Of a DNA stretch of 64,000 nucleotides, positions 50,665 to 58,039 are shown piece by piece. The position numbers were made by a program, and so were the translations under genes. A model generated the notes under the pieces. That model had not been told where the DNA came from, made no database searches, and saw only the letters and a program-made list of their open reading frames with translations. The first letter of the stretch is position 1; each line of letters opens with the position of its first letter. The stretch covers positions 34,441-98,440 of the IMG/VR virus record IMGVR_UViG_3300008266_009201. The stretch is one strand, 5' to 3'. Source of the DNA: a virus.

Positions 50665-51609
50665 TTTTTTAGCCAACTGTTCAACGTCTTGAATGTACCG
50701 TTGTTGTGTGCCAGTTATAAATTCATCAAGCAAAAAACTTCTTTGTTTTTGCAGTCGCTCTTGGTATGGCGCAAGGTTAATTTTTCCCAGTATGAGATCT
50801 TGATTTTTCATTATGGCTTGTTCGACTCGAACGTCATTGGACATGCTATCATAGCTGGTGTCCACCAGGTCGTCAAACATGTCAAACCCAAGCTCTCTAC
50901 AGTCTTGCACAATACCTTGGTGACCAATCACAATGGGTACCTGCTGTGCAATCATCGCCATCAATGTTTTTTCGCTCACAATGCCTGGCGGCTCATCATA
51001 CTGTGTTTCAGTCACAATGTTCACTTGACATTTTGCATATACCGGCAACAGTCGCATGAAGTTATCTTCGTTTTCTGTGCCGCGATAGGTGTCATAAGCC
51101 CAAGCATCAAGTGGAATGTCGTTGCCGTAACTTAACACACCATTAGGCCAATGTTGCAAGATGTCCACAGCACGTCGACGATGCAAGCACATGCGACCAT
51201 TGAGGCATTGCCATGCTGAAGTTTTTGCATTTATTGAATTGGTCCATTGTGACTCACGAGCTTGGATAGCAGTCACAGTGGCCATGTTGTGATTGCTGAA
51301 TTCGATAAGGTTCACTGGTCCTTGATAGTATTTTTGTAAATTATGACTCCAATAAGTTACCAGCACACGATGTGCATTGGCGCCATAGTGGCGTTCTACT
51401 TGTTCCAGTTCAAGTATGCGACCCTGACATGGTGTTATGAAATCTTGAAAATGCAACAACAGCAGTGTGTTGTGTTTGAATTCAATGTTGGGCAACTTTA
51501 ACGGCCAACCAGTTTCTGGACGATATGGCGGATCAAAGCAGTTGTAAACTGCATGCAGATCAAACCCCAAGCCAGAGAGTGTGTTGGCAAACAAAGATGT
51601 ATAGTCCAT
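50650..51609 (-). CDS. Putative glycosyltransferase of the SEK...LGF...SYD family, copy 3, 319 aa
   Basis: VSEKTLMAMIAQQVPIVIG, DCRELGFDMFDDLV and DTSYDSM make up the shared C-terminal block. The N-terminal half has FQDFITPCQGRILELEQVE and a Trp-rich middle. The start at 51609 sits 4 nt after TAAATA on the minus strand, with no ribosome site, so late leaderless expression is expected. The divergent gene at 51632 is controlled the same way. Confidence 0.65.
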   Translation of the reverse strand: MDYTSLFANTLSGLGFDLHAVYNCFDPPYRPETGWPLKLPNIEFKHNTLLLLHFQDFITPCQGRILELEQVERHYGANAHRVLVTYWSHNLQKYYQGPVNLIEFSNHNMATVTAIQARESQWTNSINAKTSAWQCLNGRMCLHRRRAVDILQHWPNGVLSYGNDIPLDAWAYDTYRGTENEDNFMRLLPVYAKCQVNIVTETQYDEPPGIVSEKTLMAMIAQQVPIVIGHQGIVQDCRELGFDMFDDLVDTSYDSMSNDVRVEQAIMKNQDLILGKINLAPYQERLQKQRSFLLDEFITGTQQRYIQDVEQLAKKLSAI

Positions 51610-51613
51610 GACC

Positions 51614-51619
51614 TATTTA
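51614..51619 (-). promoter_or_regulatory. T4-like late promoter core, TAAATA, minus strand
   Basis: TAAATA on the minus strand, 4 nt (GGTC) before ATG at 51609. It lies within 12 bp of the plus-strand element at 51621, forming a second divergent pair. Confidence 0.65.
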
Positions 51620-51620
51620 C

Positions 51621-51626
51621 TAAGTA
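51621..51626 (+). promoter_or_regulatory. Late promoter variant, TAAGTA
   Basis: TAAGTA followed by 5 nt (GATCT) and ATG at 51632. The same variant occurs at 54876-54883 (minus) and 59919, each with a 5-nt spacer. Confidence 0.55.
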
Positions 51627-51631
51627 GATCT

Positions 51632-52324
51632 ATGTATTGGAATAATCCTCTTGTGGAATTTCACTGGCCCAGCAAACAAGATCCCATTCAGATCAGTTCA
51701 AATCAAGGCATGCATTGCTTGTTCTGGAATCCCAGTTGCGAATTTCGACACTTTTCAACCAACCAACGACTGAATGATCTTTGCGAATGGGCCAATCAGT
51801 GGCTAGATCATGATGGGCCAGCAGGGTTTCTAGCTGAGCCGCGCAATCACTATGACATTGCCAATCTTGTCAAGCTCAACATGTGGATACGAGACATACG
51901 AGCACAGGGCATTATAAAACCATTTTTGGTGTTAGATCAGGGTGATGGCACATATCTTGCTGGCAATGGAGATTCACGATTGCGATGTCTAGAACGATTG
52001 CCCGAAATACAAACTGTGCCAGGATTTATTACCACACATCACAGTCGAGCACACTTGTATTCAGACTTTGAACCAATCACAACTTTTGATAGATTTGCCA
52101 AACTGTGCGGAGCAGATCCCGGACAGTTGTTTACTTTTAGATTTACAGATTCTCAGGCACCATACGGGTTGTACTGGTATGAATTCAACAGTTCTCGCAC
52201 TAGGTCAGTGACTCCTAGCGAATCACAATGCTTGGATTGGGTTGAAAAATATTTCAAGCAACATCCGCATGTGCGGATAAGTCCTGAGTGGTTTGATCAA
52301 GATATTGATTGGCATAATATCTAA
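51632..52324 (+). CDS. ParB-like nuclease-domain protein, 230 aa
   Basis: The centre reads IRAQGIIKPFLVLDQGDGTY and GNGDSRLRCLERLPEI, which matches the ParB/Srx-like pattern (GI.KP....G.y...G..RL). The rest is aromatic-rich. The start at 51632 is chosen over 51608 because the promoter element lies between them. Alone on the plus strand between two minus-strand genes; the last 71 bp overlap the AsnB-like gene end-to-end. Function uncertain; ParB-like domains can act in DNA binding, CTP hydrolysis or nucleases. Confidence 0.55.
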   Translation: MYWNNPLVEFHWPSKQDPIQISSNQGMHCLFWNPSCEFRHFSTNQRLNDLCEWANQWLDHDGPAGFLAEPRNHYDIANLVKLNMWIRDIRAQGIIKPFLVLDQGDGTYLAGNGDSRLRCLERLPEIQTVPGFITTHHSRAHLYSDFEPITTFDRFAKLCGADPGQLFTFRFTDSQAPYGLYWYEFNSSRTRSVTPSESQCLDWVEKYFKQHPHVRISPEWFDQDIDWHNI

Positions 52325-53795
52325 ATCCAGTTTTGACAATTTGCTTCCACTGTGGTGCCCGAGCCTGATCTGGCACAGTGAATTTCATCCAAGGCAATGA
52401 ATCATTGCAATGTCCAGTGAATCCTTTTTTGGGAAGTATCATTTCTTCAGGCCAGGAGGCCAAAAACTGTCGACGAATCAAAGGTTTGCCGCGCCTCAGG
52501 TGCATGGGAAGGCCAAGTGCAAACCGAATGATCTTAGGATGCACAAATGGCGAGCGTGGTTCAATGCCATGTGCCATGGTACAAACGTCAATGCCACGCA
52601 TGTCTATTGCACAAATTTGAGTGATATAATCCATCAACAGAGTGGCTGGCTCTGCTTGACCTTGATGTGCATGCAAACATTGTTGCCACAGTTGTTGAGC
52701 GTGAGTGTCATTGCCAAATGAACTGTAAGGACTTGCACTTGTTTGTGTGGTGTATTCAAGCTGTGAGTAAACGCCATAGCCACCAAACAGTTCATCAGCG
52801 CCTACACCAGTAAACAACACACGTTCTTTGCAGTGTTGAGCAATTATCCACTGGCCAACAAAACTGTAGCTTTGAACTGGCATCAGTGTGCGACGACACA
52901 CTTGCTCAAATGCATCGGCCCATTGCTGTTCTGTAACACCAATGTTGATGATTTTGTCTCGTTGACTGCCTTCCAACATACGTTGAGATTGTTCACTCAC
53001 TGGGTCTTTGCCCAGCATGTTGGTGGTATAATAGTGCTGACTTTGTGGAAGACTTTTTGCAACCACGCCAGAATCAAGCCCACCACTGAATGTGCAGGCA
53101 TAAGATGTTTCTGGCCGCATGTCAGTGATTACCCGTTCCCACAAGGGTTGATATTCTTCCCAGGCCTGGTCCAATGTTTGAATACTACTGGGTTTGGCCC
53201 ATGAAAAGATACTGTCAATCACTGTGGTGTTGCCCGACTGATCATACATCACACCTGGCACACATCGTTCAATTCCTTGCCAAGGCGTGTTTTGCCAAAT
53301 TGGATAGTGTTTGGTTGTGTAATCAATGTCTTGTAATTTTGGTCGGATGTATACCAAAATAGCTGCCACCTCAGAACTCACAATCAGTATGTTGTTGTCT
53401 TGATATCTGTACAGGCATCTTTCGCCTTGTGGATCAGTGGCATATATCACTTGGTCGCCTTGAGCATACACCCACGCCCACGGTCCTTCAAAGTATTTGA
53501 GTTTTTTTACTGGTGCGTCTTTTACAGCACGATACATCAGCTCAGTGTCGTTGCTGTAGGAACCAAACCAGCGATAGTTGTAGATTTCGCCATTGAATGC
53601 AAAAAAATCATCTGACTGTCGATTGTAAAATTGTGTGTTGCCAGTGATGTGCAGAACTGTTTGCGCACAGAACACACGACCATGATGTTGGTAACAGGTA
53701 AAATCTGGACCGCGATCTTTTAAAATTTCTAGAGCTTGGTTGTGCTTTTCTAGCGGTATATCAGTGGTGCTTTTTACGTATAGAACACCACACAT
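52254..53795 (-). CDS. asnB: Asparagine-synthase-type glutamine amidotransferase, 513 aa
   Basis: The N-terminal MCGVLYV gives the nucleophilic Cys2 of class II glutaminases, with FAFNGEIYNY and RGPD as expected. CTFSGGLDSGVVAK is the PP-loop, TGVGADELFGGYG the synthetase motif, and GIEPRSPFVHPKIIRFALGLP plus LPKKGFTGH close the fold. Thus ammonia from glutamine is used to amidate an adenylated carboxylate. In phage and glycan loci such enzymes often amidate sugar acids. Length is near AsnB (about 554 aa). It lies between two putative glycosyltransferases, which supports sugar amidation over asparagine supply. Confidence 0.88.
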   Translation of the reverse strand: MCGVLYVKSTTDIPLEKHNQALEILKDRGPDFTCYQHHGRVFCAQTVLHITGNTQFYNRQSDDFFAFNGEIYNYRWFGSYSNDTELMYRAVKDAPVKKLKYFEGPWAWVYAQGDQVIYATDPQGERCLYRYQDNNILIVSSEVAAILVYIRPKLQDIDYTTKHYPIWQNTPWQGIERCVPGVMYDQSGNTTVIDSIFSWAKPSSIQTLDQAWEEYQPLWERVITDMRPETSYACTFSGGLDSGVVAKSLPQSQHYYTTNMLGKDPVSEQSQRMLEGSQRDKIINIGVTEQQWADAFEQVCRRTLMPVQSYSFVGQWIIAQHCKERVLFTGVGADELFGGYGVYSQLEYTTQTSASPYSSFGNDTHAQQLWQQCLHAHQGQAEPATLLMDYITQICAIDMRGIDVCTMAHGIEPRSPFVHPKIIRFALGLPMHLRRGKPLIRRQFLASWPEEMILPKKGFTGHCNDSLPWMKFTVPDQARAPQWKQIVKTGFRYYANQYLDQTTQDLSAHADVA

Positions 53796-53796
53796 G

Positions 53797-54870
53797 TTAT
53801 TTGATATGGTCTATAACAGCCGGCAACCAAGCGGCAAACTCTGCAGGCCAACGAGCACTCATGTCTTTGAGCACCTTTTGATTTTGTCTGCTGGCAGTAA
53901 GGCAACGATGTCGCAGTTCTGTGCGATCCATAGCACTGAGTTTGGTAAATGTATCTGCGCCAGCAAAGATGTATTCAACCAGTTTGTCACCATAGGCAGC
54001 AGTTTTGTTTTCCATCATGACATCGTAACTGTGATTGACAATGTCTTTGAGTGTGTCAAATCCTAGACTTTCCAGATAGGCCACTGCATGGCGGCCAGCA
54101 TACACTTGCCAGGGTGCCGGAGTGACCAATGCACGGAATATCTTCTCGCTGAGAGCAATTGAACTGTCACTGGAGTAGGTTTCAATTACCATGTTCACAT
54201 AAGCACTGAGGTGTGCCTGCTCAACTGACATGTCATGATTTTTAAATGGCATGGTTTGAGCAATGCGTTCAAAAGTGTCACCATACACTGCTTTGTATTG
54301 TGGCTCTAGTTTTTCGTAGGCATCTCTGAAATTTTGATTGCATCCTTCAGCTGTGGAATTGTCACCTTCCCAACTCCAGCAGTTGAAATTGATAAAGTCC
54401 AACGTTTCAGCATCTGGATACTTTTCACAACGCAACGCAATTTCCAGCATGGTCAACATGCGTTTGGAATCAATGCGATTGACTGAAAAATTAAATCTGC
54501 GTGTGGGATTGAAATTGGTCAGCTTGGGTTCATAATGATAGATGCCAAAGAAACTGGATGGCAGTTGAAACACCTTGTACAAGGTTGGACTGGTAACATA
54601 GTTGTCTGTGATCACTGTGGTATTGCGATCAAATCGATATGCCACTGGTGTGTCATAGTCGTATGTGGTAGAGATGTAGTCGTCTACCAGACACAGCACC
54701 ACAGTACGGTCTCCACGGCGCCATGTTTTGTGTCCATCTTGCACAGGCTCATATCCCAGTTTGATCAACAAACTGTGAAAGAAATTCATGGTATTATTTT
54801 CGTGCCATATGCATTGGCTGGTGTCAAAAATTTCGCTAGTGTAAATGTCGTGGTAAAGATCAGTGTCCAT
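53797..54870 (-). CDS. Putative glycosyltransferase of the SEK...LGF...SYD family, copy 4, 357 aa
   Basis: ALSEKIFRALVTPAPWQVY, YLESLGFDTLKDIV and NHSYDVMMENK are the shared block; CEKYPDAETLDFINFNCWSW and a repeated Asn/Trp-rich middle are unique. The ATG at 54870 is chosen over a TTG at 54912 because TATAAGTA lies 5 nt upstream of it. It starts the minus-strand unit that includes the AsnB-type gene one base downstream. Confidence 0.65.
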   Translation of the reverse strand: MDTDLYHDIYTSEIFDTSQCIWHENNTMNFFHSLLIKLGYEPVQDGHKTWRRGDRTVVLCLVDDYISTTYDYDTPVAYRFDRNTTVITDNYVTSPTLYKVFQLPSSFFGIYHYEPKLTNFNPTRRFNFSVNRIDSKRMLTMLEIALRCEKYPDAETLDFINFNCWSWEGDNSTAEGCNQNFRDAYEKLEPQYKAVYGDTFERIAQTMPFKNHDMSVEQAHLSAYVNMVIETYSSDSSIALSEKIFRALVTPAPWQVYAGRHAVAYLESLGFDTLKDIVNHSYDVMMENKTAAYGDKLVEYIFAGADTFTKLSAMDRTELRHRCLTASRQNQKVLKDMSARWPAEFAAWLPAVIDHIK

Positions 54871-54875
54871 GCTGT

Positions 54876-54883
54876 TACTTATA
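54876..54883 (-). promoter_or_regulatory. Late promoter variant TATAAGTA, minus strand
   Basis: TATAAGTA on the minus strand, then 5 nt (ACAGC) and ATG at 54870; no Shine-Dalgarno. One base differs from TATAAATA. Confidence 0.6.
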
Positions 54884-54923
54884 GCCCACACTTTGGTTGA
54901 CCAAATATTCAATTTTTGCTGAA

Positions 54924-54962
54924 AAAAGTACTACTTTTAGGGCTAAAAAAAGTAGTACTTTT
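54924..54962. terminator. Perfect 15-bp inverted repeat, bidirectional terminator candidate
   Basis: AAAAGTACTACTTTT (54924-54938) and AAAAGTAGTACTTTT (54948-54962) are exact reverse complements around a 9-nt loop, ending in T-runs on both strands. It separates the minus-strand glycan unit from the plus-strand early genes. The stem is AT-rich, so it may instead bind a regulator. Confidence 0.5.
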
Positions 54963-54989
54963 GTTGTATTTTTGCAACAGGCATTTCGG

Positions 54990-55018
54990 TTGACCAAAAA
55001 TGCCCAAAATGCTATAAT
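54990..55018 (+). promoter_or_regulatory. Early promoter TTGACC-17-TATAAT, copy 1
   Basis: TTGACC at 54990-54995, 17-bp spacer ending GC, TATAAT at 55013-55018, then ACACAC and the start codon of the GIY-YIG gene at 55025. Transcription should begin at or next to the ATG. Confidence 0.8.
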
Positions 55019-55024
55019 ACACAC

Positions 55025-55354
55025 ATGATGAGAAAGAAACGTACTGATCGCAGCCACATAGTGTACATGATCCAAATTGGATTTGAGTACTACATTGGTA
55101 TTACCGCAAAAACCCAGCGCACAATCAACATGTCGCTCCGTAGCCGTGTGAACAAGCACATCTACCGTAGCCGCACAGAAGACAAAGGCTGGAACTTGTA
55201 CGAAGCAATTCGCGCAAACGGTACTGAAGCAATGAACGTGGCTATCGTGGACATTGTGCGTGGCAAAGATGCCGCACATAAGTTGGAGCGCGAGTTAATA
55301 CAAAAGTATGCACCTGCGCTGAACACGGACGTTCGCGTGAAGCAAAACGGTTGA
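55025..55354 (+). CDS. GIY-YIG endonuclease-like protein, 109 aa
   Basis: [20 protein letters not shown] contains the GIY-YIG-like signature (here VYM..YYIGIT). [19 protein letters not shown] holds the Arg, and [19 protein letters not shown] the catalytic Glu and the Asn. It is close to the T4 DenA (endonuclease II)-type group in size. It may degrade host DNA early. The leaderless-type promoter places the ATG near position +1. Confidence 0.75.
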   Translation: MMRKKRTDRSHIVYMIQIGFEYYIGITAKTQRTINMSLRSRVNKHIYRSRTEDKGWNLYEAIRANGTEAMNVAIVDIVRGKDAAHKLERELIQKYAPALNTDVRVKQNG

Positions 55355-55379
55355 CACCAAATCACCGTTTTGCTATAAT
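55351..55379 (+). promoter_or_regulatory. Early promoter TTGACA-17-TATAAT, copy 2
   Basis: TTGACA (55351-55356) overlaps the stop codon of the GIY-YIG gene; 17-bp spacer ending GC; TATAAT at 55374-55379, then ACACACATAGACA as in copy 3. A GAGGAG ribosome site follows. Confidence 0.82.
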
Positions 55380-55406
55380 ACACACATAGACAACAGAGGA
55401 GCCACC

Positions 55407-55607
55407 ATGCACAAGATGATTCGCGGCAAATATGACTCGCTGTGGAAATGGAAGCTCAATCCGGTAGGATTAGCTCGCAAAACACATCGTCAGCGTGGCA
55501 AATTTGCCACAGCCATGCAGTATGCCTGCAGGGTTAAAGGTGGTGTTAAGGCAATACAATACATTCGCGATCAGCCCTGGGAAACCTGGACTGCTCTGCA
55601 CGGTTGA
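55407..55607 (+). CDS. Small basic early protein, 66 aa
   Basis: MHKMIRGKYDSLWKWKLNPV. Strongly basic with many Trp and Arg residues, as in small host-takeover proteins that bind nucleic acid or host enzymes. It has its own near-consensus promoter and an AGAGGAG site. No known family. Its stop codon forms part of the next -35 box. Confidence 0.6.
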   Translation: MHKMIRGKYDSLWKWKLNPVGLARKTHRQRGKFATAMQYACRVKGGVKAIQYIRDQPWETWTALHG

Positions 55608-55632
55608 CCAAAAATTCCCAATTTGCTATAAT
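55604..55632 (+). promoter_or_regulatory. Early promoter TTGACC-17-TATAAT, copy 3
   Basis: TTGACC (55604-55609) overlaps the upstream TGA; 17-bp spacer; TATAAT at 55627-55632, then ACACACATAGACA. Nearly identical to copies 1 and 2. Confidence 0.82.
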
Positions 55633-55659
55633 ACACACATAGACACTAAGGAGCTTGAG

Positions 55660-55860
55660 ATGACCACTATAACTGTAGCACAAATGATTGAGGCACTCCG
55701 TGCCCTGCCCGCTGATGCTCGCTTGGTAGTGACCGAGTCTGGTTATTACTCCTACGGTGAGTTTGCGGATATCATGTTGCCGGAAGTGTATACTCCGGAA
55801 AATGATTTGACGCCAGGCGCACCCGTGTATCGTATCGGACATTCACATCAATCTTATTAA
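55660..55860 (+). CDS. Small early protein, 66 aa
   Basis: MTTITVAQMIEALRALPADA, an N-terminal helix followed by beta-like VVTESGYYSYGEFADIMLP. Acidic, no family recognised. It follows AAGGAG. The next gene is 10 bases downstream with its own AAGGAG site. Confidence 0.55.
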   Translation: MTTITVAQMIEALRALPADARLVVTESGYYSYGEFADIMLPEVYTPENDLTPGAPVYRIGHSHQSY

Positions 55861-55870
55861 GGAGCCCAAC

Positions 55871-56263
55871 ATGACCAACTGGACTGACCCTATCATACAC
55901 TGGAATCAACTGCCCGGCACTGAAGTTCGCCGACTACTGGCCACATGGGGCATGGATGAAAAAGCCATTGCCAAGTATGATAAGAAACATGGCTTTGAGC
56001 ATCGTCCGCTTGCAGTGCCTGCACCTGCAAAGGCAGTGACAGCAAAGCCTGTGGTGGCCGCAGTGCCTAAAGCACCTGCAAAAAAGGCAGTGCCTGCAAA
56101 GCCAGCGGCTCGTCAAAAGCATACTGGTGCTGACGGTGAAGTGAAGTTTGTGGAGCACCGCAGTCTGTATGTGGGCTTCTGGGGTGGCCGGGTGGTAGTG
56201 ACCAAGCGCACCGAGGCCGCATGTGTGGAGTTTTTGAAAGCCCTGCAGACACAAGGAGAGTAA
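55871..56263 (+). CDS. Early protein with Ala/Pro/Lys-rich linker, 130 aa
   Basis: An N-terminal domain (WTDPIIHWNQLPGTEVRRLL, resembling small H-NS-like or MTNWTDP phage starts), a flexible APAKAVTAKPVV-type linker (residues 50-80), and a C-terminal domain with HRSLYVGFWGGRVVVTKRTE. The two-domain architecture with a tether suggests a binding protein. It overlaps nothing; AAGGAGCCC before the start. Confidence 0.55.
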   Translation: MTNWTDPIIHWNQLPGTEVRRLLATWGMDEKAIAKYDKKHGFEHRPLAVPAPAKAVTAKPVVAAVPKAPAKKAVPAKPAARQKHTGADGEVKFVEHRSLYVGFWGGRVVVTKRTEAACVEFLKALQTQGE

Positions 56264-56264
56264 C

Positions 56265-56678
56265 ATGCCCTGTAGAGATTATGCATCAGACAGTTATTCC
56301 AGCCCCACTGACAGTTGGCAGTATCGCGATCTCAAAGACCGTGCTGACATGCTGGCTCGCATTGCCTGCAAGGCCATGACTGAACTGGAAAACAACAAGA
56401 TTGAAGATCTGTTGTTGCTCCGTGATGACGAGGTGCGTGAATGGTGGGCTAAACACAAAGAAGCAGACCGCAAGGCCCGCGAAAAGGAAGAACGCAAACA
56501 AGAGCGTCTGCGCCTGCGGCGTGCGGCCCTGCGTAAACTCACAGCAGAAGAAAAGGTTGCACTAGGACTCAAAAAGAGCACTGACCCAGACACTGCGGAA
56601 GATGTCACGCAAGCCCTGTCGGCAGTGATTGACCCAACAACTTTCAAACGCAAAACAAAAAAGGAATGGCAAATATGA
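56265..56678 (+). CDS. Conserved phage protein with charged coiled coil, 137 aa
   Basis: MPCRDYASDSYSSPTDSWQY resembles a family of small proteins in phages starting MPCRD. Residues 60-100 are a Lys/Glu/Arg-rich helix (EADRKAREKEERKQERLR). Function unknown. GGAGAGTAAC precedes the start. Confidence 0.6.
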   Translation: MPCRDYASDSYSSPTDSWQYRDLKDRADMLARIACKAMTELENNKIEDLLLLRDDEVREWWAKHKEADRKAREKEERKQERLRLRRAALRKLTAEEKVALGLKKSTDPDTAEDVTQALSAVIDPTTFKRKTKKEWQI

Positions 56679-56944
56679 GTAAAGAAATTGAACTGGTGCC
56701 TGGTGGTGGCCGTTACTACCGTGCCATGACATTTCATTGGGTGGTTGTGGCTGTGCTGATTGTGCCTGTGGCGGCAGCACTGATTGTGGCCATTGTGAAT
56801 CCCTTGTGGTTCCGCAGTGCCATGTTTGACTGGGTCGAGCGTGGTGTGAACCGACTGAGCCAGTGGCGCAATTATCAAAAGTATCGCATCTACTTGGGCA
56901 CCGATCCCAAAATGTGGCACACCCTGCGTGGCGATTTGAAATGA
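56675..56944 (+). CDS. Small single-pass membrane protein, 89 aa
   Basis: A central hydrophobic stretch FHWVVVAVLIVPVAAALIVA, N-terminus likely inside with a basic C-terminal tail (RLSQWRNYQKYRIY). The ATG at 56675 has AAGGA at a good distance; an in-frame ATG at 56666 is too close to it. Overlaps on both sides. Possibly an early membrane factor. Confidence 0.55.
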   Translation: MSKEIELVPGGGRYYRAMTFHWVVVAVLIVPVAAALIVAIVNPLWFRSAMFDWVERGVNRLSQWRNYQKYRIYLGTDPKMWHTLRGDLK

Positions 56945-57051
56945 AGAAATACCCATCATACTGTTGCCAAAATTGCGGTGAACTGATTGGATGGCTTGGT
57001 CGTATTATGCCATTTCACAAATGTAAAAAACATTTTGGAGTTAAAGAATGA
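56941..57051 (+). CDS. Small zinc-finger-like protein, 36 aa
   Basis: YCCQNCGELIGW and MPFHKCKKHFGVKE give a CxxC...CxxH pattern that can bind one zinc. Overlap ATGA with the gene before and the gene after. Its last codons contain the TTTGGAG ribosome site of the next gene, a junction used repeatedly here. Confidence 0.5.
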   Translation: MKKYPSYCCQNCGELIGWLGRIMPFHKCKKHFGVKE

Positions 57052-57155
57052 TTGAAATTGTTATTGTTATTGCAGTCGTTGTTATTATTGGCATAAATGT
57101 GCTAACAACAGTATCAACAAGATTCCGCCGATGGTTATATAAGGATGTAAAATGA
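57048..57155 (+). CDS. Membrane microprotein, 35 aa
   Basis: MIEIVIVIAVVVIIGINVLT is one transmembrane helix, then a basic tail STRFRRWLYKDVK. It is coupled to both neighbours and has GGAG upstream. Type II or III single-span protein; role unknown. Confidence 0.5.
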   Translation: MIEIVIVIAVVVIIGINVLTTVSTRFRRWLYKDVK

Positions 57156-57445
57156 ACGAACAAATTAAACTACTTGCGGTTGAGGCTGGCGCAGTATACA
57201 GCAATGACCATGCTGTTTCATTGTTAGATGACGAAATTGAAAAGTTCGCCGAGTTGATTGTGCGGGAATGTTGCATAGCATTGAATCCCATGTTGCGTGA
57301 CATGATCAGTCGCGGTCAGGGAGTAGATTTGATTAAATTGCATTTTGGAATGAATCCCAAAGAAATCACAACTGCTATGCTTGACGCCTCCATTGCTCAA
57401 TGCGAACAAGAATTAGCGAAAAAGAAATTTGGAGTTGAAGAATGA
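57152..57445 (+). CDS. Small phage protein with KFAELIVREC motif, 97 aa
   Basis: MNEQIKLLAVEAGAVYSN, then IEKFAELIVRECC, a helix shared with the paralogue at 57812-58039. The C-terminus ends in KKKFGVEE, again carrying the next gene's GGAG. A family of short proteins with this motif is common in phages of Gram-negative hosts; function unknown. Confidence 0.6.
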   Translation: MNEQIKLLAVEAGAVYSNDHAVSLLDDEIEKFAELIVRECCIALNPMLRDMISRGQGVDLIKLHFGMNPKEITTAMLDASIAQCEQELAKKKFGVEE

Positions 57446-57609
57446 AAGTCTACGGCTATGCTGTTCAAACATTTGACAAAGACAGTGAAGTGCCCGATGT
57501 GAGTGTCCGTGTGTTTGCATCCAGGAACAATTTAGAATACGCACTAGAAAGTCTGGATCTGACAGAAGATCAAGAAATTTCTACTTTTGAAACAGAGGTT
57601 GAAGAATGA
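57442..57609 (+). CDS. Small acidic protein, 55 aa
   Basis: MKVYGYAVQTFDKDSEVPDV, acidic, beta-alpha pattern. Start follows TTTGGAGTTGAAGA; stop overlaps the next ATG. No family recognised. Confidence 0.5.
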   Translation: MKVYGYAVQTFDKDSEVPDVSVRVFASRNNLEYALESLDLTEDQEISTFETEVEE

Positions 57610-57815
57610 ACAAGCGTAAAATCACTACACGGGTTATCTTTGATGGTGCTGTGGATAAAACCTATACACAGATGCGACAAGTGTATACTGATGACAAGGG
57701 TGAGTATGTAAATTGCAACCGCAATCGGTATCACATTGAGAATGATAGTTTTGATATTGTTTATACTACAGGTCAGGCGATATCGGTTAAAAAATTGTTT
57801 GAGGGTATGATATGA
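57606..57815 (+). CDS. Small hypothetical protein, 69 aa
   Basis: MNKRKITTRVIFDGAVDKTY, basic and beta-rich, followed by VKKLFEGMI. Coupled to both neighbours by ATGA. Function unknown. Confidence 0.5.
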   Translation: MNKRKITTRVIFDGAVDKTYTQMRQVYTDDKGEYVNCNRNRYHIENDSFDIVYTTGQAISVKKLFEGMI

Positions 57816-58039
57816 ACGAACGAATTCGACAACTTGCTGAACAGGCTGGCTACGAAAAAGATATGTTTGGCATTGGACACTGGGATATGCCAGAGTGTAA
57901 AAAATTCGCCGAGTTGATTGTGAGAGAATGTATTGAACAAGCAAGCATTGGTAACGGGCACGGTAATAATCAATGGGATAGAGCGTTGACCTTTTCTGCA
58001 AAGAATATCAAAGAACATTTTGGAGTTGAAAGTGCCTAA
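57812..58039 (+). CDS. Paralogue with KFAELIVREC motif, 75 aa
   Basis: MNERIRQLAEQAGYEKDMFG then CKKFAELIVRECIEQA. It shares its N-terminal pattern and this helix with the protein at 57152-57445. The end (IKEHFGVE) repeats the FGVE tail and supplies GGAG to the kinase gene, with an 8-bp overlap. Confidence 0.6.
   Translation: MNERIRQLAEQAGYEKDMFGIGHWDMPECKKFAELIVRECIEQASIGNGHGNNQWDRALTFSAKNIKEHFGVESA

Noticed and set aside
52254-53795. Gat-QueC (amidotransferase fused to QueC), which would complete the deazaguanine pathway
   Set aside because: The C-terminal part has GADELFGGY, EPRSPFVHP and LPKKGFTGH, which are asparagine-synthase motifs. Gat-QueC would show QueC-type motifs instead.
56294-56959. 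Antisense 221-codon frame
   Set aside because: Arg/Ser-rich shadow of three overlapping plus-strand genes.
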